From the NCBI GenBank assembly GCA_964539825.1, contig CAZIKF010000008.1, positions 62,001-126,000 on the forward strand: 64,000 nucleotides of DNA, in the 5' to 3' direction. Source of the DNA: CAZIKF01 sp964539825. GTDB taxonomy: Bacteria > Muiribacteriota > UBA6191. The notes below the pieces were generated by a model. The model was not told the DNA's origin. It was given only the letters and a program-made list of their open reading frames with translations, and searched no databases. The position numbers and the translations under genes were made by a program. Of the stretch, positions 8,555 through 17,387 are shown piece after piece; position 1 is the stretch's first letter; each line of letters begins with the position of its first letter.

Positions 8555-9667
8555 TCAAACCTCGATTACCGCATCAGGCTTAGATTTAGGGTAGAGCTCT
8601 TCCTTCCGGCGATCGATCATATCCTGGGGAGGGCCGCTATCGGAACGTCTCCGGTCATCTACCAGGTGGCATTTACATAGATGTCTCGCACTGGCCCATT
8701 TCATCGCTGGTTCAATTTCTGAGCAAATGGGTAAAACCTCGGGACAGCGTGTATTGAAATAGCATCCGGGAGGGGGATTGATGGGCGTGGGCACATCCCC
8801 TTTTAACAGAATTCGATTGGATTTTTTGCGCGGATTGGGACGGGGGAGAGCAGACAACAGTGCTTTTGTATAAGGATGCTTTGGAGTTTGGAAAACATCT
8901 TGAGTGGGAGCCAATTCCGCTACCTGTCCCAGGTACATCACTCCGATTTTATCGGAAATATGTTTCACCACTGACAAATCATGAGCAATGAAAATATAGG
9001 AGAGTCCCATTTCTTCCTTAAGATCAATCAAGAGATTCAAAACCTGTGCCTGAACGGAGACATCGAGCGCAGACACCGATTCATCACAGACTATAATCGA
9101 AGGATTTAAGGCGATGGCTCTTGCGATTCCAATCCGCTGTCTTTGACCACCTGAAAATTCATGGGGATATCGATTCAAATAAGTGGAGGAAAGACCTACC
9201 TTATTGAGCAACTCACAGACCCGTTCATTTCGTTCCTCTTCTGATTGGCAGATTCCGTGGACCAATAGAGCCTCACCTACCAGGTCGGCCACGGTCTTAC
9301 GCGGATTCAAAGAGGAGTATGGGTCCTGGAAAATGGGCTGAATCTGGCGTCGGTACTCCCGCAATTTCTCGCCACTGCTTCCAAGGATATTCTCACCCTT
9401 GTATAGAATTTCTCCCGAAGTCGGCTCTAACAAGCGAAGAATACATCTTCCTACAGTAGTCTTCCCACAACCAGATTCACCAACCAGCCCCAGTGTTTCC
9501 CCCTCTTCCAGGGCAAAGCTAACATTGTCCACGGCTCGAACATCACCCACATGTCTGGAGAGAATTCCCTTGTGTATAGGGAAAAACTTTTTGAGTCGAC
9601 GAACCTCCAGAAGCGGGGCCTGGGATCCAGTTCTTATGATTGGTTCGTAATCAGATTGAGAATTCAC
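8555..9667 (-). CDS. Peptide ABC transporter ATP-binding protein, OppF/DppF type
   Basis: Cytoplasmic ATPase of an oligopeptide or dipeptide importer, 370 residues. It has Walker A GESGCGKTT, signature FSGGQRQRIGIARAI, Walker B IIVCDESVSALD and a His switch in IFIAHDLS. The C-terminal OppF-type cysteine cluster ('NTRCPEVLPICSEIEP' then CKCH) is present. The tail after that runs about 35 residues longer than in the homologous protein at 15382 and is charged. It pairs with the adjacent OppD-type ATPase 13 bases upstream and serves the permeases at 10686-13350. Confidence 0.9.
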   Translation of the reverse strand: MNSQSDYEPIIRTGSQAPLLEVRRLKKFFPIHKGILSRHVGDVRAVDNVSFALEEGETLGLVGESGCGKTTVGRCILRLLEPTSGEILYKGENILGSSGEKLREYRRQIQPIFQDPYSSLNPRKTVADLVGEALLVHGICQSEEERNERVCELLNKVGLSSTYLNRYPHEFSGGQRQRIGIARAIALNPSIIVCDESVSALDVSVQAQVLNLLIDLKEEMGLSYIFIAHDLSVVKHISDKIGVMYLGQVAELAPTQDVFQTPKHPYTKALLSALPRPNPRKKSNRILLKGDVPTPINPPPGCYFNTRCPEVLPICSEIEPAMKWASARHLCKCHLVDDRRRSDSGPPQDMIDRRKEELYPKSKPDAVIEV

Positions 9668-9680
9668 GTTTACTCGCCTG

Positions 9681-10682
9681 TCATTCTACCAGATGGCACG
9701 CTACAAAATGCCCGGGTTCAACCTGTCTCAATACCGGTTCTTCTTCTTTACAACGCTGAGTCGTGAGCAGGCAACGATCATGAAATTTACAGCCGGAAGG
9801 AAAATTCATAGGACTGGGGACAAATCCAGGGATAGGAGTTAAACGATCCTTATCTTCTTCAATGGAGGGAATCGAGTAAAACAGGCCCTGCGTATAGGGA
9901 TGAAGCGGCTTCTCAAAGAGTTTCTCCACCGGGGCAATCTCGGCGATTCTTGATGCATACATCACTACTACCCGATCACATACCTCGGCCACTACGGCCA
10001 GATCATGGGTAATCATAAGCACAGACATAGAGGATTGCTTTTGCAGTTCCTGGATCAATTCCAGGATTTGTGCCTGAATCGTCACATCCAGTGCGGTAGT
10101 CGGCTCATCCGCGATGAGAAGATAAGGATTACATGCCAAAGCCATGGCAATCATAACCCGCTGCTTCATTCCGCCTGAAAGCTGGTGAGGATATTCATCA
10201 ATACGAATTTCAGGTGATGGAATTCCAACCTTTCTCAACATGCCGATCGCAAGATCCCAGGCAGCATCTTCCTCGATTTCCTGATGCTCCAAAATAGCTT
10301 CTGTAATCTGGTTCCCAACCGTAAAAACAGGATTCAGGGAAGTCATCGGCTCTTGAAAAATCATGGAGATATCATTACCGCGAATCTCACGAATTCTCTT
10401 TTCAGTCGCTGTAACCAGGTTTTCCCCGCGGAAACGAATCTGCCCTGAGGCCACTCGCCCCTGGGGTTTTGGAATCAATCGAATGATAGAATGGGCTGTC
10501 ACCGATTTCCCACAGCCTGATTCGCCCACAAGACCCAGAGTTTCGCCCTCAAAAATAGAATAGGTTACGTTATTCACGGCTGGGACAACACCACGATCAG
10601 TGTCAAAATGCACACTCAAATTCTGTATTTCAACGAGAGGTTTAGGTTCGGTTTCAGGGTTGTCGAGAATCATCGGCTCCAC
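9681..10682 (-). CDS. Peptide ABC transporter ATP-binding protein, OppD/DppD type
   Basis: Second nucleotide-binding subunit of the same importer, 333 residues. It shows Walker A GESGCGKSVTA, the OppD-typical 'LSGGMKQRVMIAMALACN', Walker B LLIADEPTTALD and the switch MITHDLAVV. The C-terminal oligopeptide-transporter domain carries the four-cysteine pattern ('CKFHDRCLLTTQRC' and 'HFVACHLVE'). Such cysteines bind an iron-sulfur cluster in some family members. It begins 3 bases after the permease stop, so translation is probably coupled. Confidence 0.92.
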   Translation of the reverse strand: MEPMILDNPETEPKPLVEIQNLSVHFDTDRGVVPAVNNVTYSIFEGETLGLVGESGCGKSVTAHSIIRLIPKPQGRVASGQIRFRGENLVTATEKRIREIRGNDISMIFQEPMTSLNPVFTVGNQITEAILEHQEIEEDAAWDLAIGMLRKVGIPSPEIRIDEYPHQLSGGMKQRVMIAMALACNPYLLIADEPTTALDVTIQAQILELIQELQKQSSMSVLMITHDLAVVAEVCDRVVVMYASRIAEIAPVEKLFEKPLHPYTQGLFYSIPSIEEDKDRLTPIPGFVPSPMNFPSGCKFHDRCLLTTQRCKEEEPVLRQVEPGHFVACHLVE

Positions 10683-10685
10683 TGA

Positions 10686-11891
10686 TTATCTCCTTAGCTT
10701 TGGATCCATGGCATCCTGCAGGCCTTCACCGACCAGATTAAAAATTGAGACCATAAAGAAGATGGCCAGACCGGGACAGAGAATTAGCCATAGTTTATAC
10801 TCCTGCCGACCCTGGGAGAGAATCTCTCCCCAGGAAGGGGCCGAAACGTCCCCCAGACCAAGAAAAGATAAAGAAGATTCGATGAGGATCGATGAGGCTA
10901 CTCCAAAAACCGCTGTAACAATTACCGGACCCAGGGCGTTGGGCAGGACATGCCCGAAGATAATCCTCGTTTTGGAAAGCCCCAGGGCAATGGCAGCCTG
11001 CACATAATCCATATTTTTTAGCTTGAGAAACTCTGCCCTTACCAGTCGCGCAACTTCGGGCCAACGGGTGAACCCTATGATGAGCATGACGTGAAAGATG
11101 GATTTTTCATGGATCAGGGCTGAGAGGGTCAAAATCAGGAAAAACGTGGGAAAACAAAGCATGATTTCTATGAAACGGGAGATGAGCATATCCATGGTTC
11201 CCCCGAAGAAGCCGGCTATACTCCCCAGGATGATGCCAATGAAAATGTAAATAGAGACGGCCACGATTCCAATGGTGAGAGATATCCTGGTTCCATAAAC
11301 CATTCGGGCAAAAACATCCCGGCCTTCTTTGTCCGTACCTAAAAGGTGCCTACCACCGGGAGCCTGGGGATGAGACCCGATTGAACTCGTCTGTCGATAA
11401 GAAAAGGGCTTCAAGGAAAAAAGAAAGGTTGAGGACTCTTTTGCCTGACTTGCTTTCACCGATTCCCCTACCCAGTCCTTATAGGGCTCTTTATAAGGAT
11501 GGAGATTGAGTACCAGGAATATAACCACGGAGAGAATCAGGTAGGTGTATACAATGCCCGCATAGGAGACCAACACCCCCCTACCAGACCGCAGGTATTG
11601 AATGCTGAGCACCAGGAAAAGCACCGGGACGAGAAAAATCTGAATATTGAAAAATAAATCCACCCCATTTTCAAAAAAGTTTCGGTCAAACAAACTCCGA
11701 AACAGCGGGAATCCCCACCCCTGGGAGGTCGCATAAAAAATGGGTTTATCCAGAGAGATAAAGGGAGAAAAAACGGCAACCAACACCATCACGAAAATGC
11801 ACGATAGGCCAAACATCGCCAGCTTGTTTTTGCGAAACTGTTCCCAGACAATGGTCCAATAACCGATTTTTTCTACGGTATCCGTATCCAT
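10686..11891 (-). CDS. Peptide ABC transporter permease, DppC/OppC type, with extra membrane segment
   Basis: Inner-membrane permease of 401 residues, about 100 longer than ordinary DppC. The first helix (near residues 25-45) and the N-terminal 'FRKNKLAMFGL' fit the family. So do 'GTDKEGRDVFARMVYG' and the EAA loop 'AAIALGLSKTRIIFGHVLPN'. Between helix 1 and the GTDKEGRD motif lies an insertion (roughly residues 50-175) with two additional hydrophobic stretches ('IFLVPVLFLVLSIQYL' and 'YTYLILSVVIFLVLNL'). It forms the channel with the permease encoded just upstream. Confidence 0.9.
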   Translation of the reverse strand: MDTDTVEKIGYWTIVWEQFRKNKLAMFGLSCIFVMVLVAVFSPFISLDKPIFYATSQGWGFPLFRSLFDRNFFENGVDLFFNIQIFLVPVLFLVLSIQYLRSGRGVLVSYAGIVYTYLILSVVIFLVLNLHPYKEPYKDWVGESVKASQAKESSTFLFSLKPFSYRQTSSIGSHPQAPGGRHLLGTDKEGRDVFARMVYGTRISLTIGIVAVSIYIFIGIILGSIAGFFGGTMDMLISRFIEIMLCFPTFFLILTLSALIHEKSIFHVMLIIGFTRWPEVARLVRAEFLKLKNMDYVQAAIALGLSKTRIIFGHVLPNALGPVIVTAVFGVASSILIESSLSFLGLGDVSAPSWGEILSQGRQEYKLWLILCPGLAIFFMVSIFNLVGEGLQDAMDPKLRR

Positions 11892-11910
11892 CTTTTAGGA
11901 AATCCTTCTC

Positions 11911-13350
11911 TCAATCATAGGTAATCCTTGGATCAACAACTGCGTATAAGATGTCAGAAATAAGCAGCCCAATGAGCGTCATTACGGCTGAAATTAGCTG
12001 AATCGCCATAACCATGTTGTAATCGCGCAGCAAAACCGCGTTGTATGCCTCAAATCCAATTCCAGGCAGGTTAAAAATTACTTCTATGATTACGGAACCC
12101 CCTACCACCGTAGGTAGAATACTCCCCAATAGAGTCAGAATGGGGATGAGCCCATTACGAACGCCATGCTTAAGAATGACCACGGACTCCGGCAACCCCT
12201 TAGCTCGAGCGGTCTTGATATAGTCCGAATGAATCACATCCAATAGGCCGGTGCGCGCATAGCGGGAAAGAGAGGCCAGCGAAACATAGGTCAGGCAGAC
12301 AAGGGGTAGGAACATATGCCAGGACACATCGGCCAGCCTTTGCAAAGTAGTCAGCTCAAAGGAGTCCAGGGACTTGAATCCCCCGGTGGGAAAAACAGAA
12401 TAATAGCCTCCTCCTTCAGAGAATAGAAAGAGCAGGACCGTGCCGGCAAAAAATGTGGGCAGGGAATAGAGCATGAATAGGGATACGGTCAGGCATTGAT
12501 CACTTAAAGAGCGGGGAAAGACAGCGGAATAAATTCCAATGGGTACGGCCAGTATATAGGCAATCAAGATTGATAATCCTGAAAGGAGAATGGAAAACTT
12601 TAACTTTTCCATGACTTTGGGCATCACAGGACGACGATCTACGAAGGAAATTCCAAAGTCCAGGCGCGCCAAGTTACTCAGGTAACGGGCAAATCGAGTA
12701 TCTAGAAAAAAGATGCGAACTCTATCAAAGAATCCTAGCTCATAACGGTCTCGAATATCATCGTAATAAGCCAGGACCCGATCCACAAGATTTCGAATCT
12801 TCTCCTCCTGCATCCCGGGCAAGTACTTAAACTTATCCGCCCTTTTATTTTCAGCCTCAATTTCCATGTTCATGGCTCGTTTTTCATCATCTAGCCGTTT
12901 GCCATACTCATGAATCAAAGGCCTTTGAGCATTGTGACGAAAGATCTTCAAGGCCTGGTTGCGCATCCTCAGATTTGGGGGATCGGCAATGATTCGAGCG
13001 AGCTGCGGCAAGATATCATTCCCATAGTCTTGAAGAAGTTCTGTAGCACGATTCTTTAGTGCCAGGGAATAGAGTTTCTCCGCGTTGAACCGATGATCCA
13101 ATAGGGTTCGAATCTCTGGCTCCGTAAGGGTGAAGCGCAAATTGAAGAGAATGGGTTTATCGAGGTTGAACTGCTGTTTAAAGATTCGATAGCCGTCCAT
13201 ACCGGCCTGTTTACCGGCCGCTTCCGAATCACCCGATGCCGCTCCGCCAGGTCGACCCGGGGCGATTTGTAAAATCACAAAGACAATTACCGTAATTGCG
13301 AGAAGGGTGGGAATCATCACCAGCAAACGCTTTACGATATATTGCTGCAC
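11911..13350 (-). CDS. Peptide ABC transporter permease, DppB/OppB type, with large periplasmic insertion
   Basis: Inner-membrane permease of 479 residues; ordinary DppB proteins are about 310-340. The N-terminus 'YIVKRLLVMIPTLLAITVIV' and the C-terminal half, with EAA loop 'TARAKGLPESVVILKHGVRN' and ending VDPRITYD, are classical. Residues about 71-215 are an insertion after the usual 'FNLDKPILFN' and before 'RLDFGISFVDRRPV'. It is helical and charged, with a HEAT-like look ('ILPQLARIIADPPN'), and by topology should face the periplasm. It lies 13 bases after the binding-protein gene. Confidence 0.9.
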   Translation of the reverse strand: MQQYIVKRLLVMIPTLLAITVIVFVILQIAPGRPGGAASGDSEAAGKQAGMDGYRIFKQQFNLDKPILFNLRFTLTEPEIRTLLDHRFNAEKLYSLALKNRATELLQDYGNDILPQLARIIADPPNLRMRNQALKIFRHNAQRPLIHEYGKRLDDEKRAMNMEIEAENKRADKFKYLPGMQEEKIRNLVDRVLAYYDDIRDRYELGFFDRVRIFFLDTRFARYLSNLARLDFGISFVDRRPVMPKVMEKLKFSILLSGLSILIAYILAVPIGIYSAVFPRSLSDQCLTVSLFMLYSLPTFFAGTVLLFLFSEGGGYYSVFPTGGFKSLDSFELTTLQRLADVSWHMFLPLVCLTYVSLASLSRYARTGLLDVIHSDYIKTARAKGLPESVVILKHGVRNGLIPILTLLGSILPTVVGGSVIIEVIFNLPGIGFEAYNAVLLRDYNMVMAIQLISAVMTLIGLLISDILYAVVDPRITYD

Positions 13351-13363
13351 TGTACCGATCCTA

Positions 13364-15313
13364 TTATTGGATATACCAATTCATCGTCTGAACATGGGGA
13401 CGCATCTTCTGAAAGCTCACATTTTTCACCCTCTGCTGCAAAGCCACTACGTTTTTCTCTGAATAAAGAAAGGAATAAGGCTGCTCCTTATGTAAGATGG
13501 CATGAAACTGGTGCTGTAACTTTACCCTCTCATCAGGATCGAAGGTCTCCCTGAGCTTTTCAATAATCTTGTCCGCCTCAGTATTTCTAAATCCAATACG
13601 ATTCGAACTCTTGGGCTGATCAGCCTGTGAGGAATGCCAGATCTGGTAGGGATCTCCGTCGTAATCAAGTCCCCAGCCCCCGGTATACGCGATAAATTCC
13701 CTATCTTCCATTCTTTTAAGCATCACCGACCATTCCACCGGTACAAGGGTACAGCGAACCCCTATTTTATAGAGATTCTCCTTGAGAAGAGTGGACCATG
13801 ATCGAACTTCAGGTCTGTATCCATAGATAAGAAGCGGGAATTCAAGAGGCCTCAGTTTCCCATCGATTTTCTTCTCTCGGACCCCATCCTTATCTTCATC
13901 CTTCCAACCCGCTTCCTCCAGTAACCTGGAAGCCTCATCCAGATCAAATTTCCAGGGCTTTAAGGTTTCATCATAGGCGTTTGAATGACGATAAAAGCTA
14001 CCGGTAGTCACCGTTCCCAGGCCATTTAGGACATTCTTTACCACGAAATCTCGATCGATGGCATGTGTCATGGCCCGTCGAACTTTTGGATCCTTAAATC
14101 GATAATCATCGAGATTCCATCCAATATAGCGGTAGACCATTTTGGTTACGGTATGAACGTTGTAGGTTCCATTGCGATAGGGACCAGAGATTGGGGCCTC
14201 CAGAACATTTTCTCGATATTGGGCTACAGGCAGCTCATGTAGGTCAAGGAGACCTGATTGAAAGTTCAATAATTGCTGATTCTTGTCTCGAATCATATGG
14301 AGGTGAATCTCTTGAATGGGAGGTTTTTTCCCATTAAATTCCTCGAATCTCTTCAGCTCTATGATTTCTTGCTGGCGCCATTTTACGAACTGGTATGGCC
14401 CACAGCCTATGGCTCTGTTGTTGTACCAGTGCTCATTGAATTTCAATCCTGCTGTAGTGCTCGGGAAAGGCTGTCCATCTTCATCGTAGCCATAGAGCCA
14501 ACGGGGAGTGGGCCATAGACCAAGAGTGAAGGAAAAGGACTGGTAAGTCTTTTTCTTCCAGCGAATGATCAGAGTGTGGTCGTCAAGCACCCTGACATTC
14601 TCAATATCCTGGTAGTAGTTTCGAATGTGTGCCGCCTGTACCGCCGGATTGAGAATCAAATCCACTGTGTACTTAATATCATGGGCTGTGACAAATCGAT
14701 CTCCCTTAAGCCATTCGTATCGCTTATTGGAAAAATCAACCACCGGTTTATGCCATTTAACACCTTTCCTCAGGTAAATTGTATATTCCCGGGAGTCATC
14801 GGTGACCTCCACTCTCTGTGCAAGCAAGGGATAAAATTTGGAAGGATCACTGGGAGATCTCCCCGCGAGAAACATACTCACATACTCTTGAATATCCTCA
14901 CTCAGTCCAGCGGAATTCTCGATGATGAAATTCATACCCTTGGGGTCCGTTCCCTGAAAAGCGTAAACCTTATGTAAAACTCCATTGGTGTTAGCCTCAG
15001 GCGGCGCTTCCTTGGGGGGGATTCCTTCCAGAACGTTTTTAACTTCAGGATGCAGGAATTTTCGCCTTCCCGAACTTTGAGCAGAACCCGTTGAGGTATT
15101 GAGCCGAACTCCCGCCCGAATCTGTTGAGTCAGAGCATCCATCTTCTGTTGAGTTCTCCCTATCTGTGAGCTTAACTCCTGATGGTCCTTATATAGCTGA
15201 ATCAGCTTTTCTTCCCTGGCATCCTGCTGCCAGATCAATACCCCTAAAAAAAGAAGCAATAAGATTGATAGAACCGTCCTAAAAATCGAATTGGCATACC
15301 CACGTTGACTCAT
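13364..15313 (-). CDS. Peptide-binding protein (SBP family 5), membrane-anchored
   Basis: Solute-binding component of the first importer, 649 residues. The family 5 fold is indicated by 'YTIYLRKGVKWHKPV', 'VTAHDIKYTVDLIL', 'GCGPYQFVKW', 'VRRAMTHAIDR' and 'LLEEAGWKDEDKDGVREKK'. The N-terminus has a single hydrophobic helix (residues 11-28) with no lipobox cysteine and no clear signal-peptidase site. A charged heptad-like stretch (about 33-66) follows and could be a short coiled coil. I infer a protein tethered to the inner membrane rather than free in the periplasm. The substrate is not determined by sequence. Confidence 0.88.
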   Translation of the reverse strand: MSQRGYANSIFRTVLSILLLLFLGVLIWQQDAREEKLIQLYKDHQELSSQIGRTQQKMDALTQQIRAGVRLNTSTGSAQSSGRRKFLHPEVKNVLEGIPPKEAPPEANTNGVLHKVYAFQGTDPKGMNFIIENSAGLSEDIQEYVSMFLAGRSPSDPSKFYPLLAQRVEVTDDSREYTIYLRKGVKWHKPVVDFSNKRYEWLKGDRFVTAHDIKYTVDLILNPAVQAAHIRNYYQDIENVRVLDDHTLIIRWKKKTYQSFSFTLGLWPTPRWLYGYDEDGQPFPSTTAGLKFNEHWYNNRAIGCGPYQFVKWRQQEIIELKRFEEFNGKKPPIQEIHLHMIRDKNQQLLNFQSGLLDLHELPVAQYRENVLEAPISGPYRNGTYNVHTVTKMVYRYIGWNLDDYRFKDPKVRRAMTHAIDRDFVVKNVLNGLGTVTTGSFYRHSNAYDETLKPWKFDLDEASRLLEEAGWKDEDKDGVREKKIDGKLRPLEFPLLIYGYRPEVRSWSTLLKENLYKIGVRCTLVPVEWSVMLKRMEDREFIAYTGGWGLDYDGDPYQIWHSSQADQPKSSNRIGFRNTEADKIIEKLRETFDPDERVKLQHQFHAILHKEQPYSFLYSEKNVVALQQRVKNVSFQKMRPHVQTMNWYIQ

Positions 15314-15381
15314 AAAAACTCCTTCATTTTATAACAGCATTGAAGGCTTCCCTGGGAGCTGTTCTCTTGTTTCGGATGCTC

Positions 15382-16377
15382 CTATTCCTCAACATGAGGA
15401 CAGGCGACGTGACGTCCCGACTCAAAGGACTGAAAAGCAGGCGCCTCATCGCTACAGGATGGTTCGGCCAGAGGACAGCGGGTTCGAAAACCACAGCCTG
15501 AAGGTTTGTTGGTTGGGGAAGGTACGTCCCCCTGCAACACGATGCGATCCTTTAGTTTGGCACGAGGATCAGCTACGGGTGTAGCCGAAAGCAAGGCCCG
15601 GGTATAAGGGTGGACAGGGTTTTCGTAAATGGGATCGCCAGGACCCAACTCTACCATGTTACCGAGGTACATTACGGCGATTCTCTCTGAGATGTGCTTT
15701 ACCACTGCCAAATCATGGGCAATGAATATATAAGTGAGCTTGAATTCCTCCTGCAGATCCATCATCAGGTTTACAACCTGGGCCTGCACGGAAACATCTA
15801 GGGCTGATACCGGTTCATCAGCGATGATTAACTTAGGATTGGTGGAGAGGGCCCGGGCAATTCCGATTCTCTGCCTCTGACCCCCAGAGAACTCGTGCGG
15901 GTATCTTTCAGCCTGATCAGCCCGAAGACCCACACGATCAAGAAGATAGAGCACCCGATCTTCCCGTTCACGGTAATTCATCTTTGGATTATGGATAACC
16001 AGGGGCTCCTCAATGATAGTTTTCACGGTCATCCTGGGATTCAGAGAGGAATACGGATCTTGGAAAATCATCTGGATTTCAGAGCGATAAGGGCGCATGG
16101 AGTCTCTATCGAGTTCGGTTAAATCAACCGGCCCCCTGCGGGAATGGAAAATAATCTTGCCTGCGGTAGGCTCATAGAGCTTGATGATGCAGCGTCCCGT
16201 AGTGGATTTTCCACAGCCAGACTCTCCTACCAATCCCAGGGTTTCCCCTTCAAAGACATCAAAACTCACACCGTCTAAAGCTTTTACATACCCCACAACC
16301 TGACTCAAAAGCCCGCCGGTAACGGGAAAATGCATTTTTAAGTCTCTTACCTCGAGCAAGCGCTTCTTCGATTCCAT
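15382..16377 (-). CDS. Peptide ABC transporter ATP-binding protein, OppF type (Yej cluster)
   Basis: ATPase of 331 residues: Walker A GESGCGKSTTG, signature FSGGQRQRIGIARAL, Walker B LIIADEPVSALD, switch FIAHDLAVV, and the C-terminal cysteine set ('RTRCPLAEPSC' and 'HVACPHVEE'). In enterobacterial Yej systems the two ATPase halves are fused as YejF; here they are separate genes. It is the last gene of the Yej-like set. A 68-base gap with a TATAAA stretch separates it from the next binding protein, so a weak internal promoter there is possible but unproven. Confidence 0.9.
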   Translation of the reverse strand: MESKKRLLEVRDLKMHFPVTGGLLSQVVGYVKALDGVSFDVFEGETLGLVGESGCGKSTTGRCIIKLYEPTAGKIIFHSRRGPVDLTELDRDSMRPYRSEIQMIFQDPYSSLNPRMTVKTIIEEPLVIHNPKMNYREREDRVLYLLDRVGLRADQAERYPHEFSGGQRQRIGIARALSTNPKLIIADEPVSALDVSVQAQVVNLMMDLQEEFKLTYIFIAHDLAVVKHISERIAVMYLGNMVELGPGDPIYENPVHPYTRALLSATPVADPRAKLKDRIVLQGDVPSPTNKPSGCGFRTRCPLAEPSCSDEAPAFQSFESGRHVACPHVEE

Positions 16378-16389
16378 TCCAAATCCGCC

Positions 16390-17379
16390 TTATGCGCCCG
16401 ACTTTGCGCTATCGTGAAAACACCTGACAAAGTGACCTGGCCTGACCTCTTCCAGTTTGGGCTCTTCTTGTTCGCAAATATCCATTTTCTTGGGACAGCG
16501 AGTACAAAATTTACATCCTTTGGGTAATCCCAGGATATTGGGTACAATCCCGGGGATAGCCCGCAGTCTTTCTTTCTTCTTTTCCGGGTTGGGAATCGAT
16601 TCCAGCAACCCCTGGGTATAGGGATGGAGCGGGTTATAAAAAATGTCATCAATGGTCGCTATTTCCTGAACCATACCGCAATACATCACCACAACCCGAT
16701 CACACACTCCGGCTACAACTGCCATATCATGGGTAATCAATATAATCGCTGCCTCATCATTCTCCTCACGAATCTGCAGCATCAACTCTAAAATCTGGGC
16801 TTGTATGGTGACATCGAGTGCCGTGGTGGGCTCATCTGCGATCAACAACCTTGGATTACAGGCCAGTGCCATGGCAATCATGACTCTCTGGCGCATACCG
16901 CCTGAAAAATGATGAGGGTAATCGTGGAGCCTTTGACGCGCGCCGGGTATCCCCACCAATTCCATCATACGCACGGCTCTATCCGCAGCCTCTGTCTTAT
17001 CTACTCCCTGGTGTAGAAGAATGGGTTCCATGATTTGATCCCCGATGGTGAACACCGGGTTCAAGGAAGTCATGGGCTCTTGAAAGATCATGGAAATTTC
17101 ATTTCCCCTTATTTTTCGCATCTCCGGATAGGTGAGTTTTAAAAGGTCCCTTCCAGAGAAATCAATGGACCCGCCGGCAATATATCCGGGGGGATTGGGA
17201 ATAAGGCGCATCAAGGAAAGGGAGGTTACGGATTTTCCTGAGCCTGATTCACCTACAATACCCAGAACTTCACCCTCGAAAACATTAAAATCCACTCCGT
17301 CCACAGCTCGAGCGGTTCCTGCTTCGGTTCGAAAGTAGGTCTTGAGACCTTTGACGTTAAGAAGCTCTGCCTTTTCCAT
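16390..17379 (-). CDS. Peptide ABC transporter ATP-binding protein, OppD type (Yej cluster)
   Basis: ATPase of 329 residues: Walker A GESGSGKSVTS, 'FSGGMRQRVMIAMALACN', Walker B LLIADEPTTALD, switch LITHDMAVV, and the C-terminal cysteines 'CKFCTRCPKKMDIC'. It is a close relative of the OppD-type ATPase at 9681-10682, so the two importer operons probably share ancestry. It lies 8 bases after the yejE-like permease and 12 before the OppF-type partner. Confidence 0.9.
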   Translation of the reverse strand: MEKAELLNVKGLKTYFRTEAGTARAVDGVDFNVFEGEVLGIVGESGSGKSVTSLSLMRLIPNPPGYIAGGSIDFSGRDLLKLTYPEMRKIRGNEISMIFQEPMTSLNPVFTIGDQIMEPILLHQGVDKTEAADRAVRMMELVGIPGARQRLHDYPHHFSGGMRQRVMIAMALACNPRLLIADEPTTALDVTIQAQILELMLQIREENDEAAIILITHDMAVVAGVCDRVVVMYCGMVQEIATIDDIFYNPLHPYTQGLLESIPNPEKKKERLRAIPGIVPNILGLPKGCKFCTRCPKKMDICEQEEPKLEEVRPGHFVRCFHDSAKSGA

Positions 17380-17387
17380 GAATGTCC

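Noticed and set aside
15314..15381. Internal promoter before the second binding-protein gene
   Set aside because: There is a TATAAA stretch but no -35 hexamer at proper distance.
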